From assembly GCA_964637695.1 (NCBI GenBank), contig CAZWVF010000012.1, forward strand, positions 1 to 55,614: a stretch of 55,614 bases of DNA, read 5' to 3'. The position numbers and the translations under genes were made by a program. Positions 42,716 to 51,921 of the stretch are shown in pieces; within the stretch, counting starts at the first letter, position 1, and each line of letters starts with the position of its first letter. The DNA comes from JAGLTZ01 sp964637695. GTDB taxonomy: Bacteria > Blakebacterota > Blakebacteria > Blakebacterales > Blakebacteraceae. The notes beneath the pieces are model-generated. The model searched no databases and had not been told where the DNA came from. It worked only from the letters and a program-made list of their open reading frames with translations.

Positions 42716-44221
42716 ATGGATGAACAACGTGAACAGTTCACATCCCGCTGGGGCCTGATTATCGCCGCACTCGGCATGGCCGTCGGCACCGGCAATGTAT
42801 GGCGATTCCCGAGAATCTACGCGATCAACGAGGGAGGGGCATTCCTGATACCATGGCTCTTCTTCCTGTTCGCCTGGTCGATACCGCTCCTGATTCTGGA
42901 GCTGGGTATGGGCAAGAAGACCCGGATGGGTCTTATAGGTGCCTTCGGCAAGCTGGTGGGTCGAAAGGCATCATGGATGGGTGGCTTTGTGGCACTGGTC
43001 ACGACCATGATCACTTTTTACTACTCGGTGGTTATGGGGTGGTGTCTGCGGTACGCACTTGCGGCGCTTAAGGGAGACCTGACCAGATTTACTGATGCCT
43101 CTACAGCGCAGCAGGCATTCGAGCAGTTTGCCACCAACGGCTGGGCAGTGCTCTTCCATTTCCTGGCCATCGGAATCGGCGCATGGGTAATCTATCATGG
43201 CGTGGTGAAAGGTATCGAGAGGGCAAACAGGATTCTTATGCCGACCCTTGCGATACTGCTGCTGGTGGCGGCAATACGTGCCCTGACCCTTCCGGGGGCG
43301 GAAAAAGGGCTGCAGTTCATGTTCCATATCGACTGGAGTCGCCTGGCCGATTACAGGGTGTGGCTGGAGGGATTGACGCAGTCTGCATGGTCGACCGGTG
43401 CCGGGTGGGGACTTCTGCTGACATACGCAGTCTACACAAGGGAGAGGGAGGATATCGTCAGGAACTCGCTGATAATCGGACTGGGAAACAACAGCATGAG
43501 TCTTCTGGCGGCCCTGGCGGTTCTCCCAACCGTTTTCGCCTCTTTCCCGACCTTCCAGGAAGCATTCGATGTAGCAACCTTCAGCGGTCCTGCATCCACA
43601 GGCCTTACATTCGTATGGATACCGATACTCTTTTCAAAGATCCCGTTCGGCCAGTTCTTCTGCGCTGTCTTCTTCCTGGCGTTGACGGCGGCGGCGCTAT
43701 CAAGTCTCATCGCTCAGATTGAGCTGATCACCAGAATTCTGATCGATTTTGGCATATCCCGGAAAAAATCGATCCCGGCCGTCTTCAGTGTAGTGTTTCT
43801 GGGAGGCGTACCGAGCGCACTGAGCCTTAATTTCTTTGCAAATCAGGACTGGGTGTGGGGACTCGGACTGATGGTCAGCGGCGGGCTCTTTGCCGTTGCC
43901 GCGATAAAGTATGGTCTCAACAGAGTGCGATCGGAACTTATCAATGTTCCCGGCAACGAGCTGAATGTCGGATCGTGGTTCAACTGGATACTCGGCATTC
44001 TGGTGCCTGTGGAATTTCTGGTGATGCTCATCTGGTGGGTGGTGCAGTCTTTCGGTTTTGCCGAAGCGTGGTGGAATCCCTTTTCCATATTCAGTCTCGG
44101 AACGTGCCTCTTCCAGTGGGGATTGGCGGTTATCCTGCTTCTCGCACTCAACAACCGGCTTGCAAATGCCACTCTTGGAAGGGTCACTGTGACCACGGTC
44201 CCGTCGGGAGGTGTTCGATGA
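42716..44221 (+). CDS. NSS-family sodium-dependent amino-acid transporter
   Basis: The 501-residue protein has about 12 membrane helices and the NSS signature GMAVGTGNVWRFPR (residues 20-33), which forms the sodium site in LeuT-type carriers, with later SAWSTGAGWG and GLTFVWIPILFS segments. NSS carriers import amino acids with Na+. A 37-residue single-pass protein overlaps its stop codon, as in the MetP-MetS methionine/alanine transporter, so a hydrophobic amino acid is a likely substrate. The family is certain; the substrate is inference. Confidence 0.9.
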   Translation: MDEQREQFTSRWGLIIAALGMAVGTGNVWRFPRIYAINEGGAFLIPWLFFLFAWSIPLLILELGMGKKTRMGLIGAFGKLVGRKASWMGGFVALVTTMITFYYSVVMGWCLRYALAALKGDLTRFTDASTAQQAFEQFATNGWAVLFHFLAIGIGAWVIYHGVVKGIERANRILMPTLAILLLVAAIRALTLPGAEKGLQFMFHIDWSRLADYRVWLEGLTQSAWSTGAGWGLLLTYAVYTREREDIVRNSLIIGLGNNSMSLLAALAVLPTVFASFPTFQEAFDVATFSGPASTGLTFVWIPILFSKIPFGQFFCAVFFLALTAAALSSLIAQIELITRILIDFGISRKKSIPAVFSVVFLGGVPSALSLNFFANQDWVWGLGLMVSGGLFAVAAIKYGLNRVRSELINVPGNELNVGSWFNWILGILVPVEFLVMLIWWVVQSFGFAEAWWNPFSIFSLGTCLFQWGLAVILLLALNNRLANATLGRVTVTTVPSGGVR

Positions 44222-44331
44222 CAAATGACGCCATCGCAGCGATGGTTGTGGTTCTGACAGGTGTTTGGGGCGGCTTTGCTCTGCTTATTGCCGGTGTCAT
44301 GCGAAAGGACCGTAGAGAGTCAGATTATTGA
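44218..44331 (+). CDS. MetS-type NSS transporter small subunit, 37 aa
   Basis: The ATG overlaps the transporter stop (ATGA). The 37-residue product is one membrane helix (MVVVLTGVWGGFALLIAGVM, about residues 9-28) followed by RKDRRESDY, the form of MetS small subunits that accompany NSS carriers and are needed for activity in Corynebacterium. It would be missed by length cut-offs. The stop codon lies inside the -35 hexamer of the hrcA promoter. Confidence 0.75.
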   Translation: MTNDAIAAMVVVLTGVWGGFALLIAGVMRKDRRESDY

Positions 44332-44356
44332 CCGGAACTGCTGTAACACCTATTTT
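44328..44356 (+). promoter_or_regulatory. Heat-shock operon promoter (hrcA)
   Basis: TTGACC at 44328-44333 and TATTTT at 44351-44356, spaced 17 bases. The expected transcript start lies just before the CIRCE operator at 44367, so HrcA bound there would block transcription. Confidence 0.5.
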
Positions 44357-44366
44357 CTATACTGGT

Positions 44367-44393
44367 CTGGCACTCTCCAGGTGAGAGTGCTAA
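44367..44393. promoter_or_regulatory. CIRCE operator (HrcA binding site)
   Basis: CTGGCACTC-N9-GAGTGCTAA matches the CIRCE consensus TTAGCACTC-N9-GAGTGCTAA. The right half is perfect; the left half has two changes. It sits upstream of hrcA, so HrcA represses its own operon when the temperature is normal. Confidence 0.9.
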
Positions 44394-44458
44394 CAATTGC
44401 CCATCCGGAAACTCAGGACGGGCACTAAAAAGATGTCTCAAACGGACATGATTTTGGA

Positions 44459-45565
44459 ATGCACATAAAAGACCTTACAGATCGTGAAAAGAAGATCCTC
44501 GGCCTCGTGGTCAAGGCATATGTGAGTGATGCCACCCCCGTTGGCTCCAGGACACTGGTACGTCGGTTTAATCTCGATCTGTCGCCGGCAACAATCCGCA
44601 ATACCATGAACGACCTGGAGGAAGCCGGCCTTCTCGAACAGCCTCACACAAGTGCAGGGAGGATCCCGACCGATCTGGGATACAGGATCTACGTAGACGA
44701 GTTGATGTCACCAGTACAGCTGAGTCGTGGAGAAAAGGCGGCCATTCGTGATGCACTGATAGGTGAAGGACGGGGTTACGTCAAGGGTGCTGCGCCGATA
44801 CTCGATCAGACCGTTCGTGCGCTCAGCGATCTGACCCGCCTGCTGGCCGTAAGCCTGGAGCCGCGTCTCGAGAAGGGTGTTTTCGAGAAAATCGAGCTGG
44901 TAGCCCTCGGGGGATCCAAAATCCTTGCAGTTCTCACCATCGCCAAAGGATTCCTCCGTACTGTGGTCCTGGAAATAGAAGCCCATATCGACGAGGGGAG
45001 CCTGCACGAAACATCGAGTCTGATCAACGAACGTCTTTCAGGCCTTCCGATGCGGGCAATCAGGGAATCTGTCAGAGAGAGAATGCAGGATGCGACAACG
45101 GGAGATCCGAAGATCCTCAAGCTGATATTGAATAACTCAGAGGATCTCTTCGCACATCCTGACGCAGAAGGAGAGATCCATTATTCGGGCACTCCGAATA
45201 TCCTGGCCCTGCCGGAATTTGCAGACAAGGAACGAATGGTATCGATCATGGGCGCCCTGGAAGAAAAGGATGTCTTCCTTCGCATACTTGGGCGCAGGAG
45301 CGGCCAGGATGGTCTGATCATCACGATCGGAGAAGAGAACCAGGAAGGCGAAATCCAGTTCTGCAGTCTCGTATCTTCCTCATATGCAGCAGGGGAAGGA
45401 TCTGGAACTGTTGGAATACTGGGACCCACCAGGATGGAGTATTCGAGACTGGTCACTATCGTTGATTACACGGCACAGTTAATGAGCGAGGTTCTGGAGC
45501 AGGTAGTGCACAAACCTGCCACGAGCCGGAAACAGAGCAGGAAAAGGGAAAGGGACCGGAGATGA
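44459..45565 (+). CDS. hrcA: Heat-inducible transcription repressor HrcA
   Basis: HrcA binds CIRCE operators and represses chaperone genes until heat shock, with folding controlled by GroEL. The 368-residue protein has the N-terminal winged helix (LTDREKKILGLVVKAYVSDATPVGSR, with DLSPATIRNTMNDLEEAGLL), then LEQPHTSAGRIPTDLGYRIYVD, the family hallmark. A CIRCE site lies upstream. Its stop overlaps the grpE start (ATGA). Confidence 0.95.
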   Translation: MHIKDLTDREKKILGLVVKAYVSDATPVGSRTLVRRFNLDLSPATIRNTMNDLEEAGLLEQPHTSAGRIPTDLGYRIYVDELMSPVQLSRGEKAAIRDALIGEGRGYVKGAAPILDQTVRALSDLTRLLAVSLEPRLEKGVFEKIELVALGGSKILAVLTIAKGFLRTVVLEIEAHIDEGSLHETSSLINERLSGLPMRAIRESVRERMQDATTGDPKILKLILNNSEDLFAHPDAEGEIHYSGTPNILALPEFADKERMVSIMGALEEKDVFLRILGRRSGQDGLIITIGEENQEGEIQFCSLVSSSYAAGEGSGTVGILGPTRMEYSRLVTIVDYTAQLMSEVLEQVVHKPATSRKQSRKRERDRR

Positions 45566-46149
45566 TGACGACGGGATCGCCCGAAAGGGAAGAGGAGCTC
45601 AGAGAAGAAGAGATCTCTGCCGGAAAAACGGACCGATCGGCCGGAGAGTCCGCAGACGAGAAGATCGCAGATCTTGAAAAAGAGTTGAAGGGAATGCAGG
45701 ATCGTCTGCTGCGAGCCACCGCAGACTTCGAGAACTACAAGAAACGCCGGCAGCGTGAGGTGGAGGAGTTGCTTCGTTACGGGCATGAATCACTTGTTCG
45801 GGAGCTGATTCCAGTACTCGATTCCTTCGAGCGTGCGATCCTTTCAAGTGAAGGTACAAGGGATTACCAGGCGTTCCATGACGGTGTCGAGTTGATACTT
45901 CAGCAACTGCGCGATGTCCTTCAACGAGCAGGTGTGGAAAGGATCTGGCCCGAGGGGGAGGAGTTCGACCCGCACAGGCATGAGTCGGTCGGCGTCTGCT
46001 CACACGAGGAGATCGAAGCCGATCACGTAGCCATCGTGCTTGAACCTGGTTACGAGATCAACGGCAGGGTCGTCAGGCCGCCCAAAGTCCTTATAGTTGG
46101 TTCCGATGCCGCCGATGAGTCTGGTCGGAAAGAGATGGAATCTGAGTAA
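45562..46149 (+). CDS. grpE: Nucleotide exchange factor GrpE
   Basis: GrpE releases ADP from DnaK so that the chaperone cycle can continue. The 195-residue product has a long charged N-terminal helix (about residues 30-70), then the family core LRATADFENYKKRRQREVEELLRYGHESLVRELIPVLDSFERA and the C-terminal beta domain ending YEINGRVVRPPKVLIVG. It overlaps hrcA by four bases, and dnaJ starts four bases after its stop. dnaK is not in this operon. Confidence 0.95.
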   Translation: MMTTGSPEREEELREEEISAGKTDRSAGESADEKIADLEKELKGMQDRLLRATADFENYKKRRQREVEELLRYGHESLVRELIPVLDSFERAILSSEGTRDYQAFHDGVELILQQLRDVLQRAGVERIWPEGEEFDPHRHESVGVCSHEEIEADHVAIVLEPGYEINGRVVRPPKVLIVGSDAADESGRKEMESE

Positions 46150-46152
46150 GAT

Positions 46153-47307
46153 ATGGCCAAGCGAGATTATTATGAAGTGCTGGGCGTGGAACGCTCGGCT
46201 TCACTGGAAGATATAAAAAAGGCCTACAGACAACTTGCCCTGAAATATCATCCCGACAAGAATCCTGGTGACGCTGCTGCAGAGGAGAGTTTCAAGGAGG
46301 CAACGGAAGCGTACGAAGTTCTGAAGGATGAACAGAAACGGAAGAGTTACGACAGTTTCGGCCATCAGGCTCCCGGTATGGGGCCGGGTGGAGGAGGTTT
46401 CGGTTTCGAGACTTTCGATCTTTCAGAAGCTCTCCGTACATTCATGCGTGATTTCGGGGGATTCGGAGGTGGTTTCAATGATCTGTTCATGGGGAGCAGG
46501 GGCGGTGCCGGAAGACGCCGTACCGTCAACCGGGGCGGTAATCTTGAGATAAAACTGCCGATGACACTGGAAGAGATCTCCGAGGGAGTTACAAGGAAGG
46601 TCAGGATACGCCGCTGGCGGAGGTGCACTGCCTGTGAGGGCACAGGTGCCGAACCGGGCACAAGCCCTGTTAGATGCCCTACCTGCCAGGGAGCAGGGCA
46701 GGTACAGCAGGTCAGCAGGTCGCTCTTCGGGCAGATGATTAATGTTACAACCTGCCCTGCGTGCAGGGGAGAGGGGACTGTTCTTTCCGATCCATGCCGT
46801 ACATGCAGTGGAAGCGGCAGAGTTCGATCTCAGAGCACTCTGGCTGTAAAGGTTCCCGCCGGTGTTGCCACCGGCAACTATCTGACTCTCTCCGGAGAGG
46901 GGAATGTGGGCCTCCGGGGAGGTCCTCCAGGAGATGTCATAGTATTCATAGAGGAGAAACCGCATTCTCAGTTCGATCGCGTTGGAGATGACCTCTTCAG
47001 GATTCAACCCCTCTCCTTTACCGTTGCTGCACTGGGGGGCACCGTTGACATTCCCACACTGCATGAGACCGCGCGGTTGAAGATTCCTCCCAGGACGCAG
47101 TCCGGCAAACTCCTCAGGCTCAGGGGTAAAGGGCTTCCCCACCTGAACGGCTACGGCAGGGGTGATCTGATCGTGGAAGCGGTTGTATGGACGCCGGAAA
47201 AACTTGGGCAGAAGGAGAAGAAGCTGCTGGAAGAGCTTGGAGCCATGGATGCGATCGTTCCCGATGAGAAGGTTCAGGCCGCTCTGCAGAAAAACAGACG
47301 GAAATAA
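46153..47307 (+). CDS. dnaJ: Chaperone protein DnaJ
   Basis: DnaJ delivers unfolded substrates to DnaK and stimulates its ATPase. The 384 residues contain the J-domain with HPD in LKYHPDKNPGD (about residues 34-36), a Gly/Phe-rich stretch, four CxxCxGxG zinc repeats (CTACEGTG, CPTCQGAG, CPACRGEG, CRTCSGSG), and two C-terminal substrate-binding beta domains. The start is four bases after grpE, placing it under the same CIRCE control. Confidence 0.96.
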   Translation: MAKRDYYEVLGVERSASLEDIKKAYRQLALKYHPDKNPGDAAAEESFKEATEAYEVLKDEQKRKSYDSFGHQAPGMGPGGGGFGFETFDLSEALRTFMRDFGGFGGGFNDLFMGSRGGAGRRRTVNRGGNLEIKLPMTLEEISEGVTRKVRIRRWRRCTACEGTGAEPGTSPVRCPTCQGAGQVQQVSRSLFGQMINVTTCPACRGEGTVLSDPCRTCSGSGRVRSQSTLAVKVPAGVATGNYLTLSGEGNVGLRGGPPGDVIVFIEEKPHSQFDRVGDDLFRIQPLSFTVAALGGTVDIPTLHETARLKIPPRTQSGKLLRLRGKGLPHLNGYGRGDLIVEAVVWTPEKLGQKEKKLLEELGAMDAIVPDEKVQAALQKNRRK

Positions 47308-47316
47308 AAGGATAAT

Positions 47317-48213
47317 GTGAGCCGGGAGTGGTCCCGCCTGCGGTTGAAGATCTCGAATTCATTCGTGGATTGGGTATCGGCTGAAGTCGTCGACTGGGGC
47401 TCTTCAGGGATTGAGGTTCACGAGCCAGGCGAGGCCGAGTCAGCGGAGGGGGAGGGCCGGATCACACTCGACATCTTCTTTCGCAGCGAAGATGCATCAG
47501 AGGCATATCTCAAACTGAAGGACTTTCTCGATCAGCTCGGCCCGCAGGCACTTCCCTTCCATCTTGAATCACCTGAACCTGCTCCCCAGGTTGACTGGGC
47601 AGAACAGTGGCGTTATCACTTCCCACCGATCCCGCTGGGAGAGAAACTCCTTATTATGCCTCCCTGGCAACAGAAAGAGCCTGGTGAGAGCAGAAGGGTG
47701 ATCTACCTGCAGCCCGGCATGGCCTTTGGAACCGGGCATCATCCAACTACATCGATGATCCTGGAGGGGCTGGACAAACTGGGAGATCTCGACGGTATCG
47801 GCCGCGTACTGGATGTCGGCTGCGGCTCTGCTATCCTTGCAATTGGAGCCGCCAGACTTGGTGCCGGACGGATACTGGCCTTGGATCACGATCGAGACGC
47901 AGTCTCGTCAGCAGGGTTCAACGTGAGGAGAAACAGCCTGGAAGATTCGATCGTGGTGGTGCGTGCACGGTTCCCTGAAATCCCTGCCAGCGGACCATTT
48001 GAGCTGATCCTGGCGAATCTCTACTTCACATTCTTCGAGAAGCATATTGAGGAGCTGGGAAGTGTAGCTGCTCAGGGTGGCAGGGTGTTCATTTCAGGAT
48101 TGCGTGAAGAAGAAACGAAGGCGGCTCACATGATGATAGAACGTGCCGGGATGGCGCTGAACTCAACAGCCGATCAGGGTGGTTGGATCATGCTGGAGGC
48201 GATTCGACCATGA
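47317..48213 (+). CDS. prmA: Ribosomal protein L11 methyltransferase
   Basis: PrmA methylates ribosomal protein L11. The 298-residue product (GTG start) has the N-terminal DWAEQWRYHFPPIPLGEKLLIMPPW substrate region, the PGMAFGTGHHPTTSMILEGL signature, the SAM loop VLDVGCGSAILAIGA, and LILANLYF. It continues the dnaJ operon after nine bases, a common neighbourhood for prmA and rsmE. Its stop overlaps the rsmE start. Confidence 0.9.
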   Translation: MSREWSRLRLKISNSFVDWVSAEVVDWGSSGIEVHEPGEAESAEGEGRITLDIFFRSEDASEAYLKLKDFLDQLGPQALPFHLESPEPAPQVDWAEQWRYHFPPIPLGEKLLIMPPWQQKEPGESRRVIYLQPGMAFGTGHHPTTSMILEGLDKLGDLDGIGRVLDVGCGSAILAIGAARLGAGRILALDHDRDAVSSAGFNVRRNSLEDSIVVVRARFPEIPASGPFELILANLYFTFFEKHIEELGSVAAQGGRVFISGLREEETKAAHMMIERAGMALNSTADQGGWIMLEAIRP

Positions 48214-48938
48214 GTGAAATGATCTGCGTTTTGTGGCCGGGTGCAGAAGAGGAAATACATACAGGGGCTTCAATCGTGCTCTCTGAAAGTGAGAGTCACC
48301 ATCTGATACGTGTTCGAAGGTGCCGGGAAGGAGAGCAGGTGTGGGCGATAACGGGCAGGGGGCCGGCCTGCATATGCACGATAACCGGTGCAGATCCCTC
48401 CGCCGCAAAACTTGAAATTGAAGAGATCGCAGACATGTGGCGGGAATCCGCAAGAAGAGTAACACTGTATCAGGCGTTGATCCGTCCCGGGCTGATGGAT
48501 CTTATCGTTGAACAGGGTACGGAACTGGGCATGACCCGCCTTGTGCCACTGATAACTGAGCACGTAGAGAGAAGGAGTGCAAAGGTCGACAGGTGGAGAA
48601 GAGTTGCGGAGGAATCTGTAAAACAGTGCGGGCGCGGATGGATTCCAGCGATTTCCGCACCCATGGAATGGAACATCTTTCTTGAGCAGGAAATGACCAA
48701 TCCTCTCATAGTCGCACATTACAAAACAGAAAAGTCATTACTTGAAGTAATACATGAAGGCCTGCTGATCCATGCCTCAGGTAATATGTCCGTGATTGTC
48801 GGTCCCGAAGGGGGACTCACGTCACAGGAGCTGGATGATTTGCGGAAATTGGGGTCAATCGAAGTGAATCTGGGGGTGCGCCGGCTCCGAAGTGAGACAG
48901 CAGCCCTCTCCATTCTGGCTCAGTTGTCAGGCTGTTGA
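48210..48938 (+). CDS. rsmE: 16S rRNA (uracil-1498-N3)-methyltransferase
   Basis: RsmE methylates U1498 of 16S rRNA. The start at 48210 (MSEMICVL) overlaps the prmA stop and gives 242 residues. The SPOUT-fold core is present: IVEQGTELGMTRLVPLITEHVERR, then the knot motifs SVIVGPEGGLTSQELDDL and VNLGVRRLRSETAALSILAQL. The N-terminal PUA-like part carries SESESHHLIRVRR. It is the last gene of the hrcA operon; yqeY follows after 143 bases. Confidence 0.92.
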   Translation: MSEMICVLWPGAEEEIHTGASIVLSESESHHLIRVRRCREGEQVWAITGRGPACICTITGADPSAAKLEIEEIADMWRESARRVTLYQALIRPGLMDLIVEQGTELGMTRLVPLITEHVERRSAKVDRWRRVAEESVKQCGRGWIPAISAPMEWNIFLEQEMTNPLIVAHYKTEKSLLEVIHEGLLIHASGNMSVIVGPEGGLTSQELDDLRKLGSIEVNLGVRRLRSETAALSILAQLSGC

Positions 48939-49081
48939 AATGCGAAAAGTCTTGCCAGATCAGGCTGTCTGTACCTTTTTAAACCCTCCCGAACATCTGC
49001 GGCGCGGCTGCGGCACAGTTGTGGTCAGAATGTCTGTTTCACCCGCGGCCCTGTCATTATCACTCCGGTCCGGGAGATGGC

Positions 49082-49540
49082 ATGTCTCAGCTTATAGAAA
49101 AACTGCAACTCGATTTAAAAACATCCCTGAAAGGTGGCGATAAAGAACGCACCGGCGCTCTCCGCTTCCTGATTTCAAAGATACAATATGCTCGTATTGA
49201 AAAGCAGGATGACCTGGATGATTCCGACGTTCTGCGTGTTTTGAGCAAACAGGCCAGGGAGCGCAGGGAATCGATTGAGGCGTGCCATGAGGCTGGTCGT
49301 GATGAGCTGCTCGGCAAGGAAGAGCGGGAGCTCGCAATCATTGAGGAGTATCTGCCTGAACAGATGGGAGAGGAGGAGATCAGAGAGATCCTGCATTCGA
49401 CAATCGAAAGCGACAGCCTCTCTGGAATGTCCGATCTGGGGCACCTGATGAAAAGCGCCATGCCGCGTTTCCAGGGGCGGGCAGAAGGCAGCCTGGTCAG
49501 CCGGCTGGCGAAAGAGGAACTTCAGCGGGTTATTGATTGA
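49082..49540 (+). CDS. GatB/YqeY domain-containing protein
   Basis: The 152-residue protein is a stand-alone YqeY domain, related to the tail of the GatB amidotransferase subunit and of unproven function: LIEKLQLDLKTSLKGGDKERTGALRFLISKIQYARIE, then EELAIIEEYLPEQMGEEEIREIL and DLGHLMKSAMPRF. In many genomes it lies between rpsU and dnaG. Here rpsU is missing upstream and mutS2 is inserted after it. The stop overlaps the mutS2 TTG start. Confidence 0.88.
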   Translation: MSQLIEKLQLDLKTSLKGGDKERTGALRFLISKIQYARIEKQDDLDDSDVLRVLSKQARERRESIEACHEAGRDELLGKEERELAIIEEYLPEQMGEEEIREILHSTIESDSLSGMSDLGHLMKSAMPRFQGRAEGSLVSRLAKEELQRVID

Positions 49541-51921
49541 ACAACTTCGATCTTGACCGACTCGCATTTCGCGATTTTCTGAAGCGGATTGCCGGAGGAA
49601 CATATACTCCCCGCGGCCATCAGTTGATGGTGGAGTATTATCCTGCAATTGACCTGACTGCAGTCCTGGATCGCCAGTCGGTCCACGCAGAGGTTTCCAG
49701 GGTTCTCCACGGCGATACACAACTTCCCTTTACACAGATTCCAGAGATTGAAGGAATCCTGAGCGCACTGTCGAAGCCGGGATCCACACTGACGGGTGAA
49801 CAGCTGTGGGACCTGCGAAGTGCGCTGGAGGGCCTCGAAGCGGCCGGCGGATTCTTTGCGGGCGGAGGCAGTGAGCTCCTTCCATCCTTTGTGGAGCAGT
49901 ACGGTTCCATCTCCCGCTACAAAAGGGAATTGAAAGAACTGGACAATTCCCTTGAGCCGGGCGGTCCTGTGCGTGACGGGGCAACCCCGATTCTTGCCAA
50001 CCTGCGGAAGCAGATCAGGAAAAAGCAGGAGAGGCTTCGCACGCTCGCTCATTCGATCGCCGAGAAATGGCACCGGGATGGAGTAGCACAGGAGCCTGAA
50101 CCGGTATTCAGGGAGGGCAGACACGTTGTCGCTGTCAGATCAGATTCCCGGGGAAGGGCAGATGGCGCGGCCCTCGACAGGTCGCGTACGGGACAGACCA
50201 TTTTCGTCGAACCGAGAGAGGTATCTGAAGCCGGTCTGGAACTGAAGGAGCTGCTGAGGGACGAAGAACAGGAAGTCGAAAAGATACTTGCCCGTCTCAC
50301 TGCCATCTGTGCCGAAAGAGAGGCTGATATCGACATCGATCTGGACCGATTGGCGCAACTGGACGCAGCTCAGGCGGTCATGCGTTTCTCCGGAGCCGGT
50401 TCGATTGCACTGCCTTCTGTGAGTGAGAACGGAACGCTGCATCTGAAGGATGCCCGTCATCCTCTGCTGGCGGTGACGATAGGCCCCGACAGGGTTATCC
50501 CCCTTACATTAACACTTGAAAACGGTAATCGTACACTCGTCATATCCGGACCGAACAGCGGTGGCAAGACAGTAGCCTTGCAGACGGTCGGCTTCTGTAC
50601 CTCTCTGGCTCTGTGCGGATTGCCGATTCCGGCCGGTGAGGAGAGCCAAATTCCCTTCGTCGATGCCATACACGTGGATATCGGCGATGAGCAGTCTCTG
50701 GAGGACGACCTCTCAACATTTACAGCACGTCTGAAGAGGTTGAGAGCAATGCTCAAGCCCTCAGATGCTGGAAAGCTGTGTCTGATAGATGAAGTGGGAT
50801 CAGGCACCGATCCGGCACAGGGCGCGGCTCTGGCCATTTCAATTCTGGATCACCTCTCAGCAGAAAACGCATATGTAGTGTGTGCCACGCACGACGGCAG
50901 GATAAAGACGCATGCGGCTCAGTCTGACAGGATGATCAATGGCCGCATGATCTTCTCCGAAAAGGCGCTCGAACCGACCTACGAATTCAGATCTGGAGAG
51001 CCGGGGCGCTCCTTTGCTTTCGAAATAGCCGAAAGATCCGGTCTGCCGCACGATCTTGTCATCAGGGCCCGTGAGCTGATGGGGAGTGCCGAGAACGAGC
51101 TTGAAGACGCACTCCGGCAGGCGGTCAGGATCAGGGATGAGGCCGAATCGCTCCTTCTGCAGGCTGAAAAGGACTCAAGGGTGGCGGAGCGAAATCGGAA
51201 GGAATATGAGACACTGGCAGGTGAGCTGGAAAGAGACGCCCAAAAGAAGAGAGCCGTTGCGGCCGGGGAAGCAGGAGAGATAGTCAGGGACGCCAGGCGC
51301 CGGATCGAAGGCCTCGTAAGGGAGATAAGGGAATCCGGAGCATCGGCTGCTGCCATCAAGAAGGCACGGGAGGAGATAAAGGAGCTGAACGTCTCTTTCG
51401 TTGAGGCACAGGTAGAAAGGGACGCTTCCGGGGAAGATTATCATGAAGGAGATGAAGTTTATCTGTTGAGCCTGGAGAGGGCGGCAGTGGTTCAGAGTGT
51501 CGGTACCAGTCGTGTGCGCGTAAATACCGGCTCCCTGATGCTCGATGTGGCAAGAGAGGATATAAGGCCGGCGTCGGCAGGAGGATCTGCGCTGCAGAAG
51601 CAGGAAGCGGCTCGAAAGAAGTCTGCACCGGCTGCTCCCCGGGGAATCAGTACGCCATTCAAATCGGTATCATCGCGGATCGAGCTGATAGGCCAGAGAG
51701 CCGATGAAGCCAGGACGGCACTGGAGAAGTACCTGGACGACGCAATCCTTGCCGGTCATCTGGAGGTGTCTGTAATCCACGGATCGGGCAGGGGGGTTCT
51801 GCGCCGGGTCGTTGAAGAGGTACTCCGCAAAAATATCAGTGTCGAGGATTTTGGACTCAACTCCGACGAACCTGGAGGTATCGGAGTGACACGGGTCCGC
51901 TTGAAGGGTGGTGAGGCATGA
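49537..51921 (+). CDS. mutS2: MutS2 endonuclease/ATPase
   Basis: The 794-residue product (TTG start overlapping the yqeY stop) lacks the mismatch-recognition domains of MutS. It has the MutS2 core: a clamp-like helical domain, the Walker A motif GPNSGGKT at about 338-345, LIDEVGSGTDPAQGAALAIS as Walker B, a KOW-like segment and a C-terminal Smr nuclease domain (RIELIGQRADEARTALEKYL and VIHGSGRGVLRRVV). MutS2 suppresses homologous recombination and rescues collided ribosomes in other bacteria. The Smr LDLRG box is altered to IELIG. Confidence 0.92.
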   Translation: MNNFDLDRLAFRDFLKRIAGGTYTPRGHQLMVEYYPAIDLTAVLDRQSVHAEVSRVLHGDTQLPFTQIPEIEGILSALSKPGSTLTGEQLWDLRSALEGLEAAGGFFAGGGSELLPSFVEQYGSISRYKRELKELDNSLEPGGPVRDGATPILANLRKQIRKKQERLRTLAHSIAEKWHRDGVAQEPEPVFREGRHVVAVRSDSRGRADGAALDRSRTGQTIFVEPREVSEAGLELKELLRDEEQEVEKILARLTAICAEREADIDIDLDRLAQLDAAQAVMRFSGAGSIALPSVSENGTLHLKDARHPLLAVTIGPDRVIPLTLTLENGNRTLVISGPNSGGKTVALQTVGFCTSLALCGLPIPAGEESQIPFVDAIHVDIGDEQSLEDDLSTFTARLKRLRAMLKPSDAGKLCLIDEVGSGTDPAQGAALAISILDHLSAENAYVVCATHDGRIKTHAAQSDRMINGRMIFSEKALEPTYEFRSGEPGRSFAFEIAERSGLPHDLVIRARELMGSAENELEDALRQAVRIRDEAESLLLQAEKDSRVAERNRKEYETLAGELERDAQKKRAVAAGEAGEIVRDARRRIEGLVREIRESGASAAAIKKAREEIKELNVSFVEAQVERDASGEDYHEGDEVYLLSLERAAVVQSVGTSRVRVNTGSLMLDVAREDIRPASAGGSALQKQEAARKKSAPAAPRGISTPFKSVSSRIELIGQRADEARTALEKYLDDAILAGHLEVSVIHGSGRGVLRRVVEEVLRKNISVEDFGLNSDEPGGIGVTRVRLKGGEA

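Noticed and set aside
48939..49081. rpsU or a strong promoter before yqeY
   Set aside because: The 143-base spacer has no rpsU-like frame and no hexamer pair with good match and spacing.
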